Shown one piece after another: positions 1-9,400 of a stretch of DNA of 14,597 nt. A program made the position numbers and the translations under genes. Positions within the stretch are counted from its first letter, which is position 1; each line of letters opens with the position of its first letter. Source of the DNA: JASMTM01 sp046483075 (GTDB taxonomy: Bacteria; Thermotogota; Thermotogae; Petrotogales; Kosmotogaceae); NCBI GenBank assembly GCA_046483075.1, contig JAWODV010000040.1, positions 1 to 14,597 on the forward strand, read 5' to 3'. Under the pieces are notes generated by a model that did no database searches, was not told where the DNA came from, and saw only the letters and a list, made by a program, of their open reading frames with translations.

Positions 1-332
1 ATGACATTCAGGATGGGTGTCCAGTCGTCGTAACAATCGCACATGTCATCAGTATAGACGGAGACGGGTGGCTCGCATCGCTGGATGTATGGCTGCCGCT
101 CTTGCCAGAGATCTATCAGCGACTGGAGCTGCTGCAGCTTCGGTTCATCAAAGGGAATCCAGGCGTAGCTATAGTTCCAGTCGCCATAGCCGAAAAATCG
201 CTCATTGTTCCGCAGTTTGAGGATCTTGGGCTGCATCATGGCCAGCAGCCGACATTCCCCCTGTACATGGTCACCATAGACCTCGCCGACCCGTTCACCA
301 GCCTCATAGACGGTATGCTGCAAATATATCAT
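1..332 (-). CDS. Hypothetical protein, partial (C-terminus beyond left edge)
   Basis: An open frame with no stop runs from an ATG at 332 leftward off the window, giving about 110 visible codons. Third positions are strongly G/C, as expected of a real gene in the GC-rich flank. The start is supported by an AGGTG a few bases upstream and by a TATA-like TATAAAAG at 358-351. The visible protein is rich in Tyr, Trp and acidic residues (for example GYGDWNYSYAW near residues 49-59) and ends near the edge with a cysteine-containing acidic stretch (DDMCDCYDDW). I see no signal peptide or membrane segment and do not recognise the family. It is divergent from the HTH-CBS regulator, with 66 bases between the start codons, so the two may be co-regulated. 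Small plus-strand frames across the same bases look like shadows. Confidence 0.6.
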   Translation of the reverse strand, partial: MIYLQHTVYEAGERVGEVYGDHVQGECRLLAMMQPKILKLRNNERFFGYGDWNYSYAWIPFDEPKLQQLQSLIDLWQERQPYIQRCEPPVSVYTDDMCDCYDDWTPILNV

Positions 333-349
333 ACACACCTGAAAGCAAT

Positions 350-366
350 ACTTTTATAATATATTT
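350..366. promoter_or_regulatory. Shared AT-rich divergent promoter element
   Basis: The short gap between the divergent starts at 332 and 399 contains one run of TTTATAATATATTT-like sequence. It reads as a TATA box in both directions. On the minus strand it lies about 25 bases ahead of the ATG at 332, implying a nearly leaderless message. On the plus strand it lies about 35-40 bases ahead of the ATG at 399, implying a short leader. Assigned by position and composition only. Confidence 0.4.
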
Positions 367-398
367 AGGTATTATGTTATTACAAATGGAATGATATA

Positions 399-953
399 AT
401 GTTGCCAAAATATAGCTACCTCAAAGATGAAATCATACGCCGGCGAAACGAACGAGGCTGGTCACAGGCACAGCTGGCCGAACGGGCAGGGGTCTCACAA
501 TCGCTGATATCCAAGCTGGAACGCGGCGACCGCATCCCCAACTACGAACGACTGCGAGCTATCTGGAACGCACTTTCAGAGCCTAGCAGTGGCACAGAAA
601 CCGTTGGCGAGTATATGTGTACCACTATAGCAGCCATTGATTCCCGGGATACCATCTCTACAGCCGCTCAACTGATGCACGAGCACGATTATAGTCAATT
701 GCCCGTCAAGAAGGATGGCCACTATGTAGGCATCGTCTTTAGCTGGGATATCCTTGGAAAAGTAGTGGAGCATCCCACCTCTGCGGTAAGCGGAGTGATG
801 AAAAGAGGGCTGCCAACGGTGCCATATGATGCTCCCCGATCATGGGCAGTGACGCTCCTGCAAGATGGCTGTCATGCTGTGCTGGTGACCAAGGAGGGTG
901 AGGTGGTAGGAATCGTTACGTCGCATGACTTTCTTACAACTCCTCGGTAAGGC
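399..953 (+). CDS. XRE-family HTH transcriptional regulator with tandem CBS domains
   Basis: A 183-residue protein. Residues about 7-58 are a Cro/CI-type helix-turn-helix, with the signature WSQAQLAERAGVSQSLISKLERG at 21-43 covering both DNA-contact helices. Residues about 70-181 form two CBS motifs: the first contains SQLPVKKDGHYVGIVFSWDIL (99-119), the second VLVTKEGEVVGIVTSHDFL (161-179). A CBS pair normally binds adenine nucleotides or S-adenosyl compounds, so this is probably an energy- or cofactor-sensing DNA-binding regulator; ligand and targets cannot be read here. The architecture is common in methanogenic archaea. A GGAATGAT eight bases before the ATG resembles a weak archaeal ribosome-binding site. 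Codon use is GC-rich like the left flank, so it looks chromosomal rather than part of the AT-rich island. The end includes the stop codon. Confidence 0.88.
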
Positions 954-1047
954 GCCCATTACGATTTACAGGCCCGAACCCTCTTCTTGGTACATTGTTA
1001 TATATTTATTCTAGTGATACCTCGTGCGGAGCCATGCCTTCCCCCGG

Positions 1048-1062
1048 TCCTTTTTGTTGTTA
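1048..1062 (+). terminator. Possible T-tract terminator after the HTH-CBS gene
   Basis: A TCCTTTTTGTTGTT run lies about 100 bases after the regulator's stop codon. Archaeal transcription commonly ends at oligo-T tracts without a required hairpin. The tract is short and the call is tentative. Confidence 0.25.
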
Positions 1063-1076
1063 GGGGTGTTTAGAGG

Positions 1077-1259
1077 CTAGAACATATCGAAGAATTGGTC
1101 GTCGAACGCGGGGCTCAGGGCTCCTGCGGCTCCCTTCTCCAGGTAGGCGGAACAGTCGATGTCCGCATATGGATCTTCGATCACTTCGCCGTATTTGACG
1201 CCGCCTGGGTCGGTGCAGGTATCGCCATTGTAGTTCAGGCAGAACTCGCACTGGACCAT
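1077..1259 (-). CDS. Small acidic four-cysteine protein, probably metal-binding
   Basis: A 60-residue frame from an ATG at 1259 to a TAG at 1077. Cysteines fall at 4, 7, 15 and 36 (C-x2-C-x7-C-x20-C), a pattern suited to one zinc or iron-sulfur site, followed by an acidic and aromatic tail (FDDQFFDMF). The same frame is open further upstream to a TTG at 1322, but that extension is low-complexity Cys/His/Asn and lacks a good start. A TTTTAA at 1287-1282 lies about 25 bases before the ATG, which fits a leaderless transcript from 1259 and supports the short form. GC-rich codon use matches the flank. I recognise the general type (small CxxC proteins of methanogens) but no named family or function. 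An overlapping plus-strand frame (1095-1340) lacks these features and I regard it as a shadow. Confidence 0.55.
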   Translation of the reverse strand: MVQCEFCLNYNGDTCTDPGGVKYGEVIEDPYADIDCSAYLEKGAAGALSPAFDDQFFDMF

Positions 1260-1444
1260 ATGAATACAATGGCAATGTACATTAAAATGATTTCCGAACC
1301 CTTGACTACATCGCCGGTTCAAGCCAAGCTCGTGGTCTAAAGAACAGTAGCTCTAGCTAATAATATCGAAATAACTTCTTTCCATACCTGCATAACAGAG
1401 AATCCTTTTCACTTAGAATGATAATATTTACATGATATCGGGCC

Positions 1445-1456
1445 AAATATTATAGG
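1445..1456 (+). promoter_or_regulatory. TATA-like promoter of the GIY-YIG gene
   Basis: AAATATTATAGG is centred about 26 bases before the ATG at 1476, the usual archaeal TATA-to-start distance. There is no Shine-Dalgarno sequence before the ATG. Together these suggest a leaderless mRNA. Confidence 0.4.
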
Positions 1457-1475
1457 ATATTAGCTTATTATACTT

Positions 1476-2354
1476 ATGATGAAAACTGAGCGATCTGATG
1501 TAGAATACCCGTTATGGCGTAAGAAGGTTGATGACTCGTTGTTTGCTCAGAAAGTAACCCCTATACCGACTTGGGTATGTGAGATGTGGGGTATCCCGAA
1601 GAATTTTTCAGATGTAACTTCCAGAAAGGATGAGCGTTCTGAAGTCATTATAAGTTTTGGAGGCTTAGAATATAATGGCTGGCTTACTGTTACGAAGAAA
1701 AGGAGGGCAACACCCTATTACAGATTGTGGTATAGTAAAGCTCTGCAGTATAAAATTAAAGAATCATTTCCTATGAGCTTCATGCGGAATATAGAACGTA
1801 GATTACGAAGAAAGAAAGCAGAAAAATATGAACATATTAAAATTGAAAAAGACATCCCGTTCTGGGAATTCTTAGATATTGAATATGACTTGGAAAATAG
1901 AATTTTCGTTTTTACTCCATACTATACACAGATCCCAACCTTTCCTGAGTTATTCAAAAATATGTTGGGGTCACCAGTGTTGCATAAAATCTATGAAGAA
2001 CTTGAAGATAAAAAACGTGTTAAGATATTTGCACAAGACTGGAAACCTAGAGACCTGTATGAAACAGAACTTGGTGCAGAAAACGTCATTTATTTTCTTA
2101 TAGACACAGATAATAAGCTCCTCTATGTGGGTGAAGCAAGCAATTTAATAAAGAGATTATCCCAAGGACATAGCTCAATACCGCATTGGGATTACTACAG
2201 ATATGAATGTCTTCCAAACAAACTAGAGAAACACCGACTGGCACTAGAAAGAATGCTTATTAGGAACTATGCAACATTATTTAAAAATAAAAAAGATATT
2301 CCACATCAAGATGTCTCTGGCTATAGGTTAGCAAATATAAAAATAGATGATTGA
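1476..2354 (+). CDS. GIY-YIG endonuclease-domain protein with uncharacterised N-terminal half
   Basis: A 292-residue protein. The C-terminal domain, residues about 200-275, shows the GIY-YIG nuclease pattern: VIY at 204-206, LYVG at 216-219 ten residues later, the catalytic-type arginine in IKRL (R227), a following GH (231-232) and the metal-binding-type glutamate in LERML (E258). This fold cuts DNA with a single divalent metal. Residues 1-195 are not a family I recognise. They contain an ISFGGLEYNGWLTVTKK stretch (59-75), a basic segment (104-114) and many aromatic residues; a DNA-recognition role like that of GIY-YIG restriction enzymes is plausible but unproven. The gene is AT-rich like the neighbouring BREX operon and convergent with it, so it probably belongs to the same defence island. 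No partner methyltransferase is present. ATG ATG at the start leaves a one-codon ambiguity. Confidence 0.75.
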   Translation: MMKTERSDVEYPLWRKKVDDSLFAQKVTPIPTWVCEMWGIPKNFSDVTSRKDERSEVIISFGGLEYNGWLTVTKKRRATPYYRLWYSKALQYKIKESFPMSFMRNIERRLRRKKAEKYEHIKIEKDIPFWEFLDIEYDLENRIFVFTPYYTQIPTFPELFKNMLGSPVLHKIYEELEDKKRVKIFAQDWKPRDLYETELGAENVIYFLIDTDNKLLYVGEASNLIKRLSQGHSSIPHWDYYRYECLPNKLEKHRLALERMLIRNYATLFKNKKDIPHQDVSGYRLANIKIDD

Positions 2355-2544
2355 TACCTATCGACGTGAAATAACCCCATAAAATCGTGTAAATAACAGA
2401 GTGAAATCAGATTTAGATATTGTAGTTTCGTAAACTGCCCAATTAACTCTTATCATATGAAGAATGAATGTGGTAAATAAAAACATTTGAATGATTTCTC
2501 TAAAAAATTTAAAAGAATTGTCTTAGTTAATCACCTCTATTAAA
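2355..2544. terminator. AT-rich convergent intergenic region with oligo-T tracts ending the BREX operon
   Basis: The 190 bases between the convergent stops of the GIY-YIG gene and brxL hold no convincing gene. In the minus direction there are T-rich tracts at 2514-2502 (CTTTTAAATTTTTTA) and 2484-2477 (GTTTTTAT), good candidates for termination of the BREX transcript. A GAGGTGA at 2537-2531 on the minus strand resembles a strong ribosome-binding site but no start codon follows at a usable distance. Confidence 0.35.
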
Positions 2545-3963
2545 TTATTTTATTGTAATATTTGGTATCTCTGGATTATACTCTTCATCAATATAATGGA
2601 TTTGATTTCTGATAATGCCTCTCATTCTTAAAGCTGGTCTGAGACAGTACAGTTCAAAATGCCTTACCGGAATGTCATTGGCAGAATTAACATGCGGAAA
2701 TAATAACTTTAAATATCCTGTAGAAATTCGCTTTATAGCTTTCGTATCTCGTGTATCAGCATTACGGGGTACATCTAGTAGTTCGTCAATGAAAATTCTA
2801 TATTTACTTTCAGTTCTTAAAGAATGTAGTATTTCTGAAAAATATTCGACATTAAGTGCATAGCCTTTGACAATTAAATCTTCACGAATCCTAGGAAGTT
2901 TCCAGCCTTCGATGAAACCATGAAATCTGTCAAGCAGAGCAGATTCGTTGAAAATACCAGGCAAATGTGAAAAATATTTATTAGTTGTAGGATTTTTATG
3001 CTGATCCAATTTTATATTGCCAAGCAAAATAAAGCTAGCATGGCTAGAATCGCTATAGTTAGCAACTGTAAATTTTCCTGACTCAAGATAAGTTTTAAGG
3101 CCAGCTGCAACTTCGTGAGGGCTAGAAAACTTTATAGTTTGAGCTTCGTCCATCGCAATGAAATCATACCTCATGATTAGGCCTGGTGTTTTTCTGCCAA
3201 TATCATAAAATAGTTTTGCACGAGTAACAACCCCGCCGCTAATTATCCAACCATATTTAGATAAATTGGAAAAAACATAAGATTTTCCAGTTCCTTTTGG
3301 GGCCAACTCTATTAAATTTAAATTTGGCTCAACAAAAACCAATAATCTGCTTATGAATAATAATTTTTGGTTTAAAGATTCGAATCCCTCTGGATTATAT
3401 TCCATAGAACGAATTAATAGGTTTATCCATTCTTCAATCGAATACTCGCTTCTTCGAGACTGAAAATAGCTCAAGTCCGTTTCATATGGCTTAAATGGTG
3501 TAAAATCACATAATTCTATACGATTCCCTCCCGATTCCGATTCTATTAAAGCGAGATCTACAACACCCCAAACTTCGTCACTAGTCAACTCAGGATACTC
3601 TGTGGTTAGGTATTCAGGAATGAGAGTGTTACTTTTTTTAATTCCCATCTCTGGTATTTCAAACCTTAAAACTCCCGCTTTAATGTCAGGCTCGATTATT
3701 AATCGAGTTAAAAGTCTGAAGCGTCTTTTTTCACTAATCATCTTTTTCTGTATTTGGCTTTTTTTCTGTGGGATATGCCTCCCAATGAATTCCAACAGAC
3801 CCTCTTTGTCCAATCTTCCATCTCCATCCGTGTACCGTTGTATCAAATAGTCTTTGATAAATGAGGGAATATTAACACCACTAAAAATATTGTAATATGC
3901 GGTTGAATGGTATACAGACTCACTTGGAAAAGTCCTACGTATTTTTTCGTCTAAATTTTTCAT
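2545..3963 (-). CDS. brxL: BrxL-type AAA+ ATPase of BREX (short form lacking the Lon-like domain)
   Basis: A 472-residue last gene of the operon. The N-terminal region (about 1-200) matches the BrxL start: FIKDYLIQRYTDGDG near 35-49 and a long helical section. The AAA+ core is clear: Walker A APKGTGKS (221-228), ISGGVVTRAKLFYD (241-254), Walker B FIAMDEAQ (268-275; D272, E273), sensor-type LLGNI (313-317) and an arginine-finger-type LLDRFHGFIEGW (343-354). The protein ends about 120 residues after this, at TAA. Type 1 BrxL proteins are near 670-680 residues because they carry a C-terminal Lon-protease-like domain, which is absent here and not encoded downstream. BrxL has been described as an MCM-like, ring-forming DNA-binding ATPase, so the core could still function. 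The start overlaps the pglZ stop as ATGA; GAGG at 3975-3972, eight bases upstream, supports it. The short form may be normal for type 4 systems or a lineage-specific loss; I cannot decide from the sequence. Confidence 0.87.
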   Translation of the reverse strand: MKNLDEKIRRTFPSESVYHSTAYYNIFSGVNIPSFIKDYLIQRYTDGDGRLDKEGLLEFIGRHIPQKKSQIQKKMISEKRRFRLLTRLIIEPDIKAGVLRFEIPEMGIKKSNTLIPEYLTTEYPELTSDEVWGVVDLALIESESGGNRIELCDFTPFKPYETDLSYFQSRRSEYSIEEWINLLIRSMEYNPEGFESLNQKLLFISRLLVFVEPNLNLIELAPKGTGKSYVFSNLSKYGWIISGGVVTRAKLFYDIGRKTPGLIMRYDFIAMDEAQTIKFSSPHEVAAGLKTYLESGKFTVANYSDSSHASFILLGNIKLDQHKNPTTNKYFSHLPGIFNESALLDRFHGFIEGWKLPRIREDLIVKGYALNVEYFSEILHSLRTESKYRIFIDELLDVPRNADTRDTKAIKRISTGYLKLLFPHVNSANDIPVRHFELYCLRPALRMRGIIRNQIHYIDEEYNPEIPNITIK

Positions 3964-6404
3964 ATGATATCCCTCACAGACATGCCACCCGTTATTTCAA
4001 TTTCAATTGTAGCAGTTTTCGTACCATTTACTATTAGTGACAAATGATGAGTTCCTATTGGCAATTCTGTTAAACTTTCTCTCCATTTTCGTGTATTGGT
4101 ATCATATTTAAGCGACCAATTATATTTATCTTCATCTGTTAAAACCGCCGAGCGTGGTTTAGGTTCGATATTCAATTCTAAAATTTGGTCTTTACCTTCT
4201 TGTATCTCAAATTTTTTAGGATGAATATAATATTCATCTTTACTCTTTTCGGTTTCTAAAACCAAAAATGGAACGATTACCTCCTCAGGGGTGGCCCCAC
4301 CATGCGCCTCGCGACGAGCTGCCACATTTAACGAATCATGTCTTAAAGCTACTAAAATATTTCCTCCCTTTTTTTTATTATCTGAGTAAGTTATCGAAAG
4401 ATAATCAGGATCAGATGTATACTGTTGGGGAGTCCACATACATCTCCCCTCATGTTCAGCATCTGTAAAATTATATTTTTTGGAAATACCATGTTTTTTT
4501 CGAGAAAAAGCAGTAAATCCGTGGTCAGAAACGATGATTTTCCGTCCAACTGAATCAATTTTTGTATTAATCATTTCCTCGACTTTTTCTATTTCTCTTA
4601 TAAGGCTATCAGGATATTCATATGCACGCTCTCCGTGTATAAGCTTATCTAGTGCCAAAATATGATTTTGTGGTTCAACGCTATCGTATCTGTTATGACG
4701 CGTTGTAGTTGGCAACTCAGACCTGGATGCGCTAATTTTTTCAACAGAACGTTTTTTGGATAAAGAATGATATAACAGATTTGCCCATTCAAAACCGAGA
4801 GCATCAATCCAAAGAACATCAGTATGAGTATTTTTTTCTATATCTAATAAGCTGACAGACGAAGGTATTTGATTGTACCATTCATAAAAAGTTTTTTCTT
4901 CTTTGTTCTTACTATTTAGAATTTCACTTAATCCCTTAGTTATTGAATCCAAAACTTTTGACCATCTGTATTCGATAAAATAATTAGTTATCCATAAAAG
5001 CTTTTTGCTATCATTATCAAATGAAATCGGGGATAAGTATTTAAATAGAGAAGGATAAATTTCGGAATAAATATTTAGTAATTCTCTACGTGATAATTCC
5101 TCGTTTTCTAATGCAATTTTAGATAATTCTAATATCCTCTTTTTCTCAATATTTGATATCCCAGTTAAAAGTTTAAATTTATCTCTTATAGAATCGCATT
5201 GCTTAAATCCCTGGTCCAATTCTTGTTTGATAATTGATTCAATGTCATCGGGTGTTTTTTGGGTTGATTCATAAAATTGCCTTAAACTTTCTATTCTGTC
5301 TTTAATTATGTTTAGCTCTTTTTTCTCAAATTTAAAAATTCTTGTCCATAGTTCTACTTCAATGCTTTTATTATCATAAGTATGGAGAGATTTGAGAACC
5401 TCATATAAGTAAGGGCGATTATAAGTGGAATTATTTAATAGATAATTTATTAACAGCCATCTGTATACTGTTTTTTTCCGGCTTAGTAACAGATAAAGAG
5501 GGTTTTCATCTTCGACTTTCTTTATATTAAAAGTGGATGTAATTAAGTCTTCGAAATTTTTTGGTGGTTCTTCAAATTCAGAGCTAATTAATTTGTAAAT
5601 TTTAATCCATATTTCCTTTTCTGTAGATTGATATTCAATTGGAATTGAAAGTCCATGTAACAGAGATACTACATCTTTATATGTACAAATCTCTTCGAAC
5701 TTAAAAAAACTATCTGGCTCTGAGTTATCATATAATCTTGAGATAGTATCAGAATGGCATACAATATCTGACCTGAATAGATTTTCTTTTGGTCGCTTCC
5801 AAAGCTCAAGCCAATCCTTTGTGTTTTGTATGTTTAGTGATTGTCCCTCCCTTGGGTGTATAACCCCACATAGCTCTGGATGCGTACACATTATAATTTT
5901 GAGCTTTTTTGTAACACTGCCTTTTAGCCGCCATATTGGTGCCCATTCCCTGTTAAAATAATCCTCAAAATCTTTTTCAAATCTTTCATGTAGCCCTACA
6001 AAGGGGATATAGATTCTTCTTTTTCTTGTTTCAGGCATATTTTCTATTTCACAAAGGGAAAATAAAGTCGAAATAAAATTTTTATCTGTAAAAAACCGAA
6101 TTATTTCAGATAGAGGAATAACCACGATATCCTTATCTTGGCCATTTTTTATAATTTTTTTAATATTATGTACAATAGCGGTAGGCATGACCCATCCGTC
6201 TTCATGTGGTAGTAAGGACGATACATTTTCTATCCTACAATTGTGTTCACCTACGAGATGTTGGTATAATTTTTGCATTGAATCAAAATCAGGTAGGAAG
6301 ATGAATCTTACCGGAAAACGATTTTCGACAAAAGAGTTAGTATTTTTATCTTTTTTTATCTCTGCAAAAATTTCCTGCAAGTTGCTAGACTCAACAATTC
6401 TCAC
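3960..6404 (-). CDS. pglZ: PglZ-family alkaline-phosphatase-fold BREX protein
   Basis: Numbered from the GTG at 6404 the protein has 814 residues. The PglZ domain is in the C-terminal half, with the metal-site motifs of the alkaline-phosphatase superfamily: WIDALGFEW (532-540, D534), IIVSDHGFTAF (623-633, D627 and H628) and EAHGGATPEEVIVPF (699-713, H701). The long N-terminal half is mostly helical and poorly conserved, as is usual. A C-terminal segment from about 730 looks beta-rich. PglZ is the hallmark of all BREX types; its biochemical role is not settled, though nuclease-like and phosphodiesterase-like activities have been proposed. Start choice: an upstream in-frame GTG at 6440 would add 12 residues, but GGAGG at 6416-6412 sits seven bases before the GTG at 6404, which overlaps the brxC stop as GTGA. 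That arrangement favours 6404 and translational coupling. It overlaps brxL by four bases. Confidence 0.9.
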   Translation of the reverse strand: MRIVESSNLQEIFAEIKKDKNTNSFVENRFPVRFIFLPDFDSMQKLYQHLVGEHNCRIENVSSLLPHEDGWVMPTAIVHNIKKIIKNGQDKDIVVIPLSEIIRFFTDKNFISTLFSLCEIENMPETRKRRIYIPFVGLHERFEKDFEDYFNREWAPIWRLKGSVTKKLKIIMCTHPELCGVIHPREGQSLNIQNTKDWLELWKRPKENLFRSDIVCHSDTISRLYDNSEPDSFFKFEEICTYKDVVSLLHGLSIPIEYQSTEKEIWIKIYKLISSEFEEPPKNFEDLITSTFNIKKVEDENPLYLLLSRKKTVYRWLLINYLLNNSTYNRPYLYEVLKSLHTYDNKSIEVELWTRIFKFEKKELNIIKDRIESLRQFYESTQKTPDDIESIIKQELDQGFKQCDSIRDKFKLLTGISNIEKKRILELSKIALENEELSRRELLNIYSEIYPSLFKYLSPISFDNDSKKLLWITNYFIEYRWSKVLDSITKGLSEILNSKNKEEKTFYEWYNQIPSSVSLLDIEKNTHTDVLWIDALGFEWANLLYHSLSKKRSVEKISASRSELPTTTRHNRYDSVEPQNHILALDKLIHGERAYEYPDSLIREIEKVEEMINTKIDSVGRKIIVSDHGFTAFSRKKHGISKKYNFTDAEHEGRCMWTPQQYTSDPDYLSITYSDNKKKGGNILVALRHDSLNVAARREAHGGATPEEVIVPFLVLETEKSKDEYYIHPKKFEIQEGKDQILELNIEPKPRSAVLTDEDKYNWSLKYDTNTRKWRESLTELPIGTHHLSLIVNGTKTATIEIEITGGMSVRDII

Positions 6405-9400
6405 GAATAGTCCTCCAAATACTGCTTTAAAATAGTCCACACTTCTGGATGATCCTTAACAAATTTAACTATGACTTGACTCAATTCTCCGCCAGTATCC
6501 TGAAAATCGTCTAAGGTTTTTTGAATCGATTCTACTTGATCGTCAGGCATGGTATCGGCCCCAGTAATAGGTGGTTTAATAACCACATCATTGGGCCCTA
6601 TCGTTGTATCTTCACCATTAGATCCGCCCTCTTTCTGCGATTTCCACCATCTTAAAATAGCATTTTCAACTTTCGTTTCTTCCCAAAATGGAACTTCCTC
6701 CTGTAAGAGACCCTCAATAAAATTCTTTATGCTATCGAAGATTTCATCATTTTCTAAATCAACCTCATCGACTAATTCTTTTTTCTCAATCCATTTCAAA
6801 AACCCCTCTTTTCCCTTATTTTTCTCTCCTAATTGGGTAATTAATTCCAAGTAATATGATTCAATACACTCCAGTAAATTGGATATCTTTTCTTCGTTTA
6901 TTTCATGATCACTAGATTTAATAAAATTATGAATTTTATTAATGCAATTTTTAATCTGCTCATCATCAACAAATTCCTTGTAAACCCATATTGGATAGCT
7001 GATTTCTCTAACATATTCTCTTATTTTCCATTTAATATCATTTAAGCCTCTACTTTCTGCGTCGATGTTAAAAATTTCTTTTAGTTTTTTAATGAGTTGC
7101 AGTTCTGCTTCTGTGCCAAGCCTGACTTCAAGAGAGTTACCTCGTTCTTTTCCAGTTTCCCAGTATTCTATTATCTCAATAATTTTTTCTTTCATTAGTG
7201 GTTTGTCTATAGGATTACCGCTACCAACCTCATATAAAATGTTCACATAATTTCTCATTAAGAATCCCATCGCTGCTAAATTGACATAGTTACCATAGTA
7301 GCCAAAAGGAGGTTCTGAAAGGGGTGACAATATTTCGCCAAGGTGAAAACGGTGTGGTGGTGCATCATCGATCAATCTTTCAACCTCATTTGAGGCCCGA
7401 ACAATTGGATGGGTCATATCAGCATCTTTCTTAATTTTCATTTCATAATCAATTACCCACTCTTCGCTTGAGTCTTTTAGTATAGACGTTAAATATCGGT
7501 ATGGGGCATTCTTTCCACTCAAATCGTTTCGAGATCTAGGATTTAATGTGAATTCCACCGATGCTTTTGATTTAACATCTCCCCAAATTGTATCGGGTTG
7601 TTTAGTAGCAGGGGTATTCTCAAGTCCATATGTAAATATCTTTGGAGAAATTGACTCGTTTATGCTATCTGATAACTCACTAGCTATTATTTTCTCTGAA
7701 TCATTTCTAAAAAAATAAGTAGCATATTGATTTTTAATATTACGAATCCAATTGTTTATAACTGCCTCTGCTAATTCTTCGTTAGCGCTTTTTTCGTCCA
7801 GGCAATCTAGTTTTTCAGCAACGTTAGCCCTCGCTTTATATTGTAAATATTTTTCAAATTCTTTTTCGTCAAGCGCTTCTTCCGCAATAACAAAAAGGAT
7901 ATTATCAAAGCCTTCATCATTTAGAAGTTGCTTTAGGTGTTCTTTAACCCTCATTATTGTCGCATGATCCTTACCAACAAATAAAGCTATATTTATACAA
8001 GATTTTTTAGGTTCTTTATAGTTTCTGTGTAAATTACTTTTAAGCTGGGGAGTGGCTATTTCAGCATTAAACAAAGAAACATCACAAATTCTGAGGGTTC
8101 TGTCTGTAAAGACTAATTCCAACTCTTTTTTTTGCTCTCTCTTAAGAGTGTCTAAAATACCATAATTTTTCCTTAATTGATCCATTTCTGCATCAACTTT
8201 CTTCGAGTCAAGGGTAGAAGCTGTAATTTCAAATACACCAAAGGGATTCTTTTGTATAATATTTTTTTTATTTAAGTAGCTTAGTACATTATCGATTTTA
8301 TTGGTATATTCTGTACCAAAAAACATCCGTTTAATATTTTCCTCAGATGGCTGGACCTTACTGGCAGAAGCTTCCTCTACATCAATTTCATGTTTTAAGA
8401 CGTTTAATAGCAGTATTGCTTTGAAGACTACTGTATACTCTTTTCCCTCCTCTTTAATTTTCTCGATATTACTTTTATATCTTTCTATTATTGGGCCTAC
8501 CATTCCCTTTCTATTTTCCTTAAACTCTGGAAGGAAAAAGTTCCATAATTTATCTGGTATAAGAAATATTTTTTTGTTATTTGAAGGTTGGCAATTAATA
8601 AAATGAATAAATCCATACTCCTCGTCATACAAGAATTCAAATACGCTTCTTTGAGTTGACCCTAGATATCTAGAAATAAAAGTGATTAGATATGAGGTAT
8701 ATGGGTGTATAGGAAATAAATTAATTACTGCATTTTTTATATTGGGGCCTTCATTATCAGTTAGGATTTTTGTCAAAGACATTAGTTTTTCATTTGACTC
8801 CAAATATTCATGTTTCATTTCCTCCCAGGTTTCTTTATCAGTCTTTTTTATAGCCTTTTCCATGATGTGGTAGGTTGTAGGAGGCTCCATTGAATATTCT
8901 TCACGATTAAATCTTCCTAGTACTTTATCCCGATCTTCTTCTGTATAATGTGTAGGAAATCTGTGTGTAATCAGAAATAAGTATACATAATCATTATGGG
9001 AAAGCTCGGCGATATTTTGCCATGCAGTTGAAGACACTCCTTTTTGCTCTAAATCGAGAACGCTGGTAAATTCATCCCAAAATATCATCAAATAATCTGC
9101 GACATCTCTTTCTCTTAATTCACTAATTACTTCTTTTAACCACTTTGAAATATCTTGGACATGGCGAGTGTACCCTGCTTTTCTTGCTGAGTTATTTAGT
9201 ACATGAAGTATTTCAACGCTCCCAGCCTCTAATTTAGTTATAAGATCCTGTTTGTTGTTAACATATATTCTTAATTCTTCATCCTCTTTTATCCTGGTTT
9301 CCCAATCTATATGGGCCTTATTCTCCCGAATAAAGTTTATCGCTGTTTCAAACTCGTTTTTTGTGGCTATAGAAATATTATTTTCTTCTAGGGCCTTAGA

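Noticed and set aside
17..359. Two plus-strand frames at the left edge
   Set aside because: The minus-strand frame has better codon structure, a start with promoter and ribosome-binding site, and is open to the edge; the plus frames are Arg/Ser-rich or lack signals.
1095..1340. 81-codon plus-strand frame
   Set aside because: Lies opposite the Cys4 protein, which has the more convincing composition and motif.
2400..2500. 42-codon minus-strand frame after brxL, and an orphan GAGGTGA at 2537-2531
   Set aside because: The frame lacks a ribosome-binding site and the GAGGTGA has no start codon in range; no similarity recognised, so both are left as intergenic sequence.
6549..6854. 101-codon plus-strand frame opposite brxC (and similar frames at 8301-8606, 9252-9515, 7752-7967)
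   Set aside because: Ser/Phe-rich shadows of AT-rich minus-strand coding sequence, without ribosome-binding sites or motifs.
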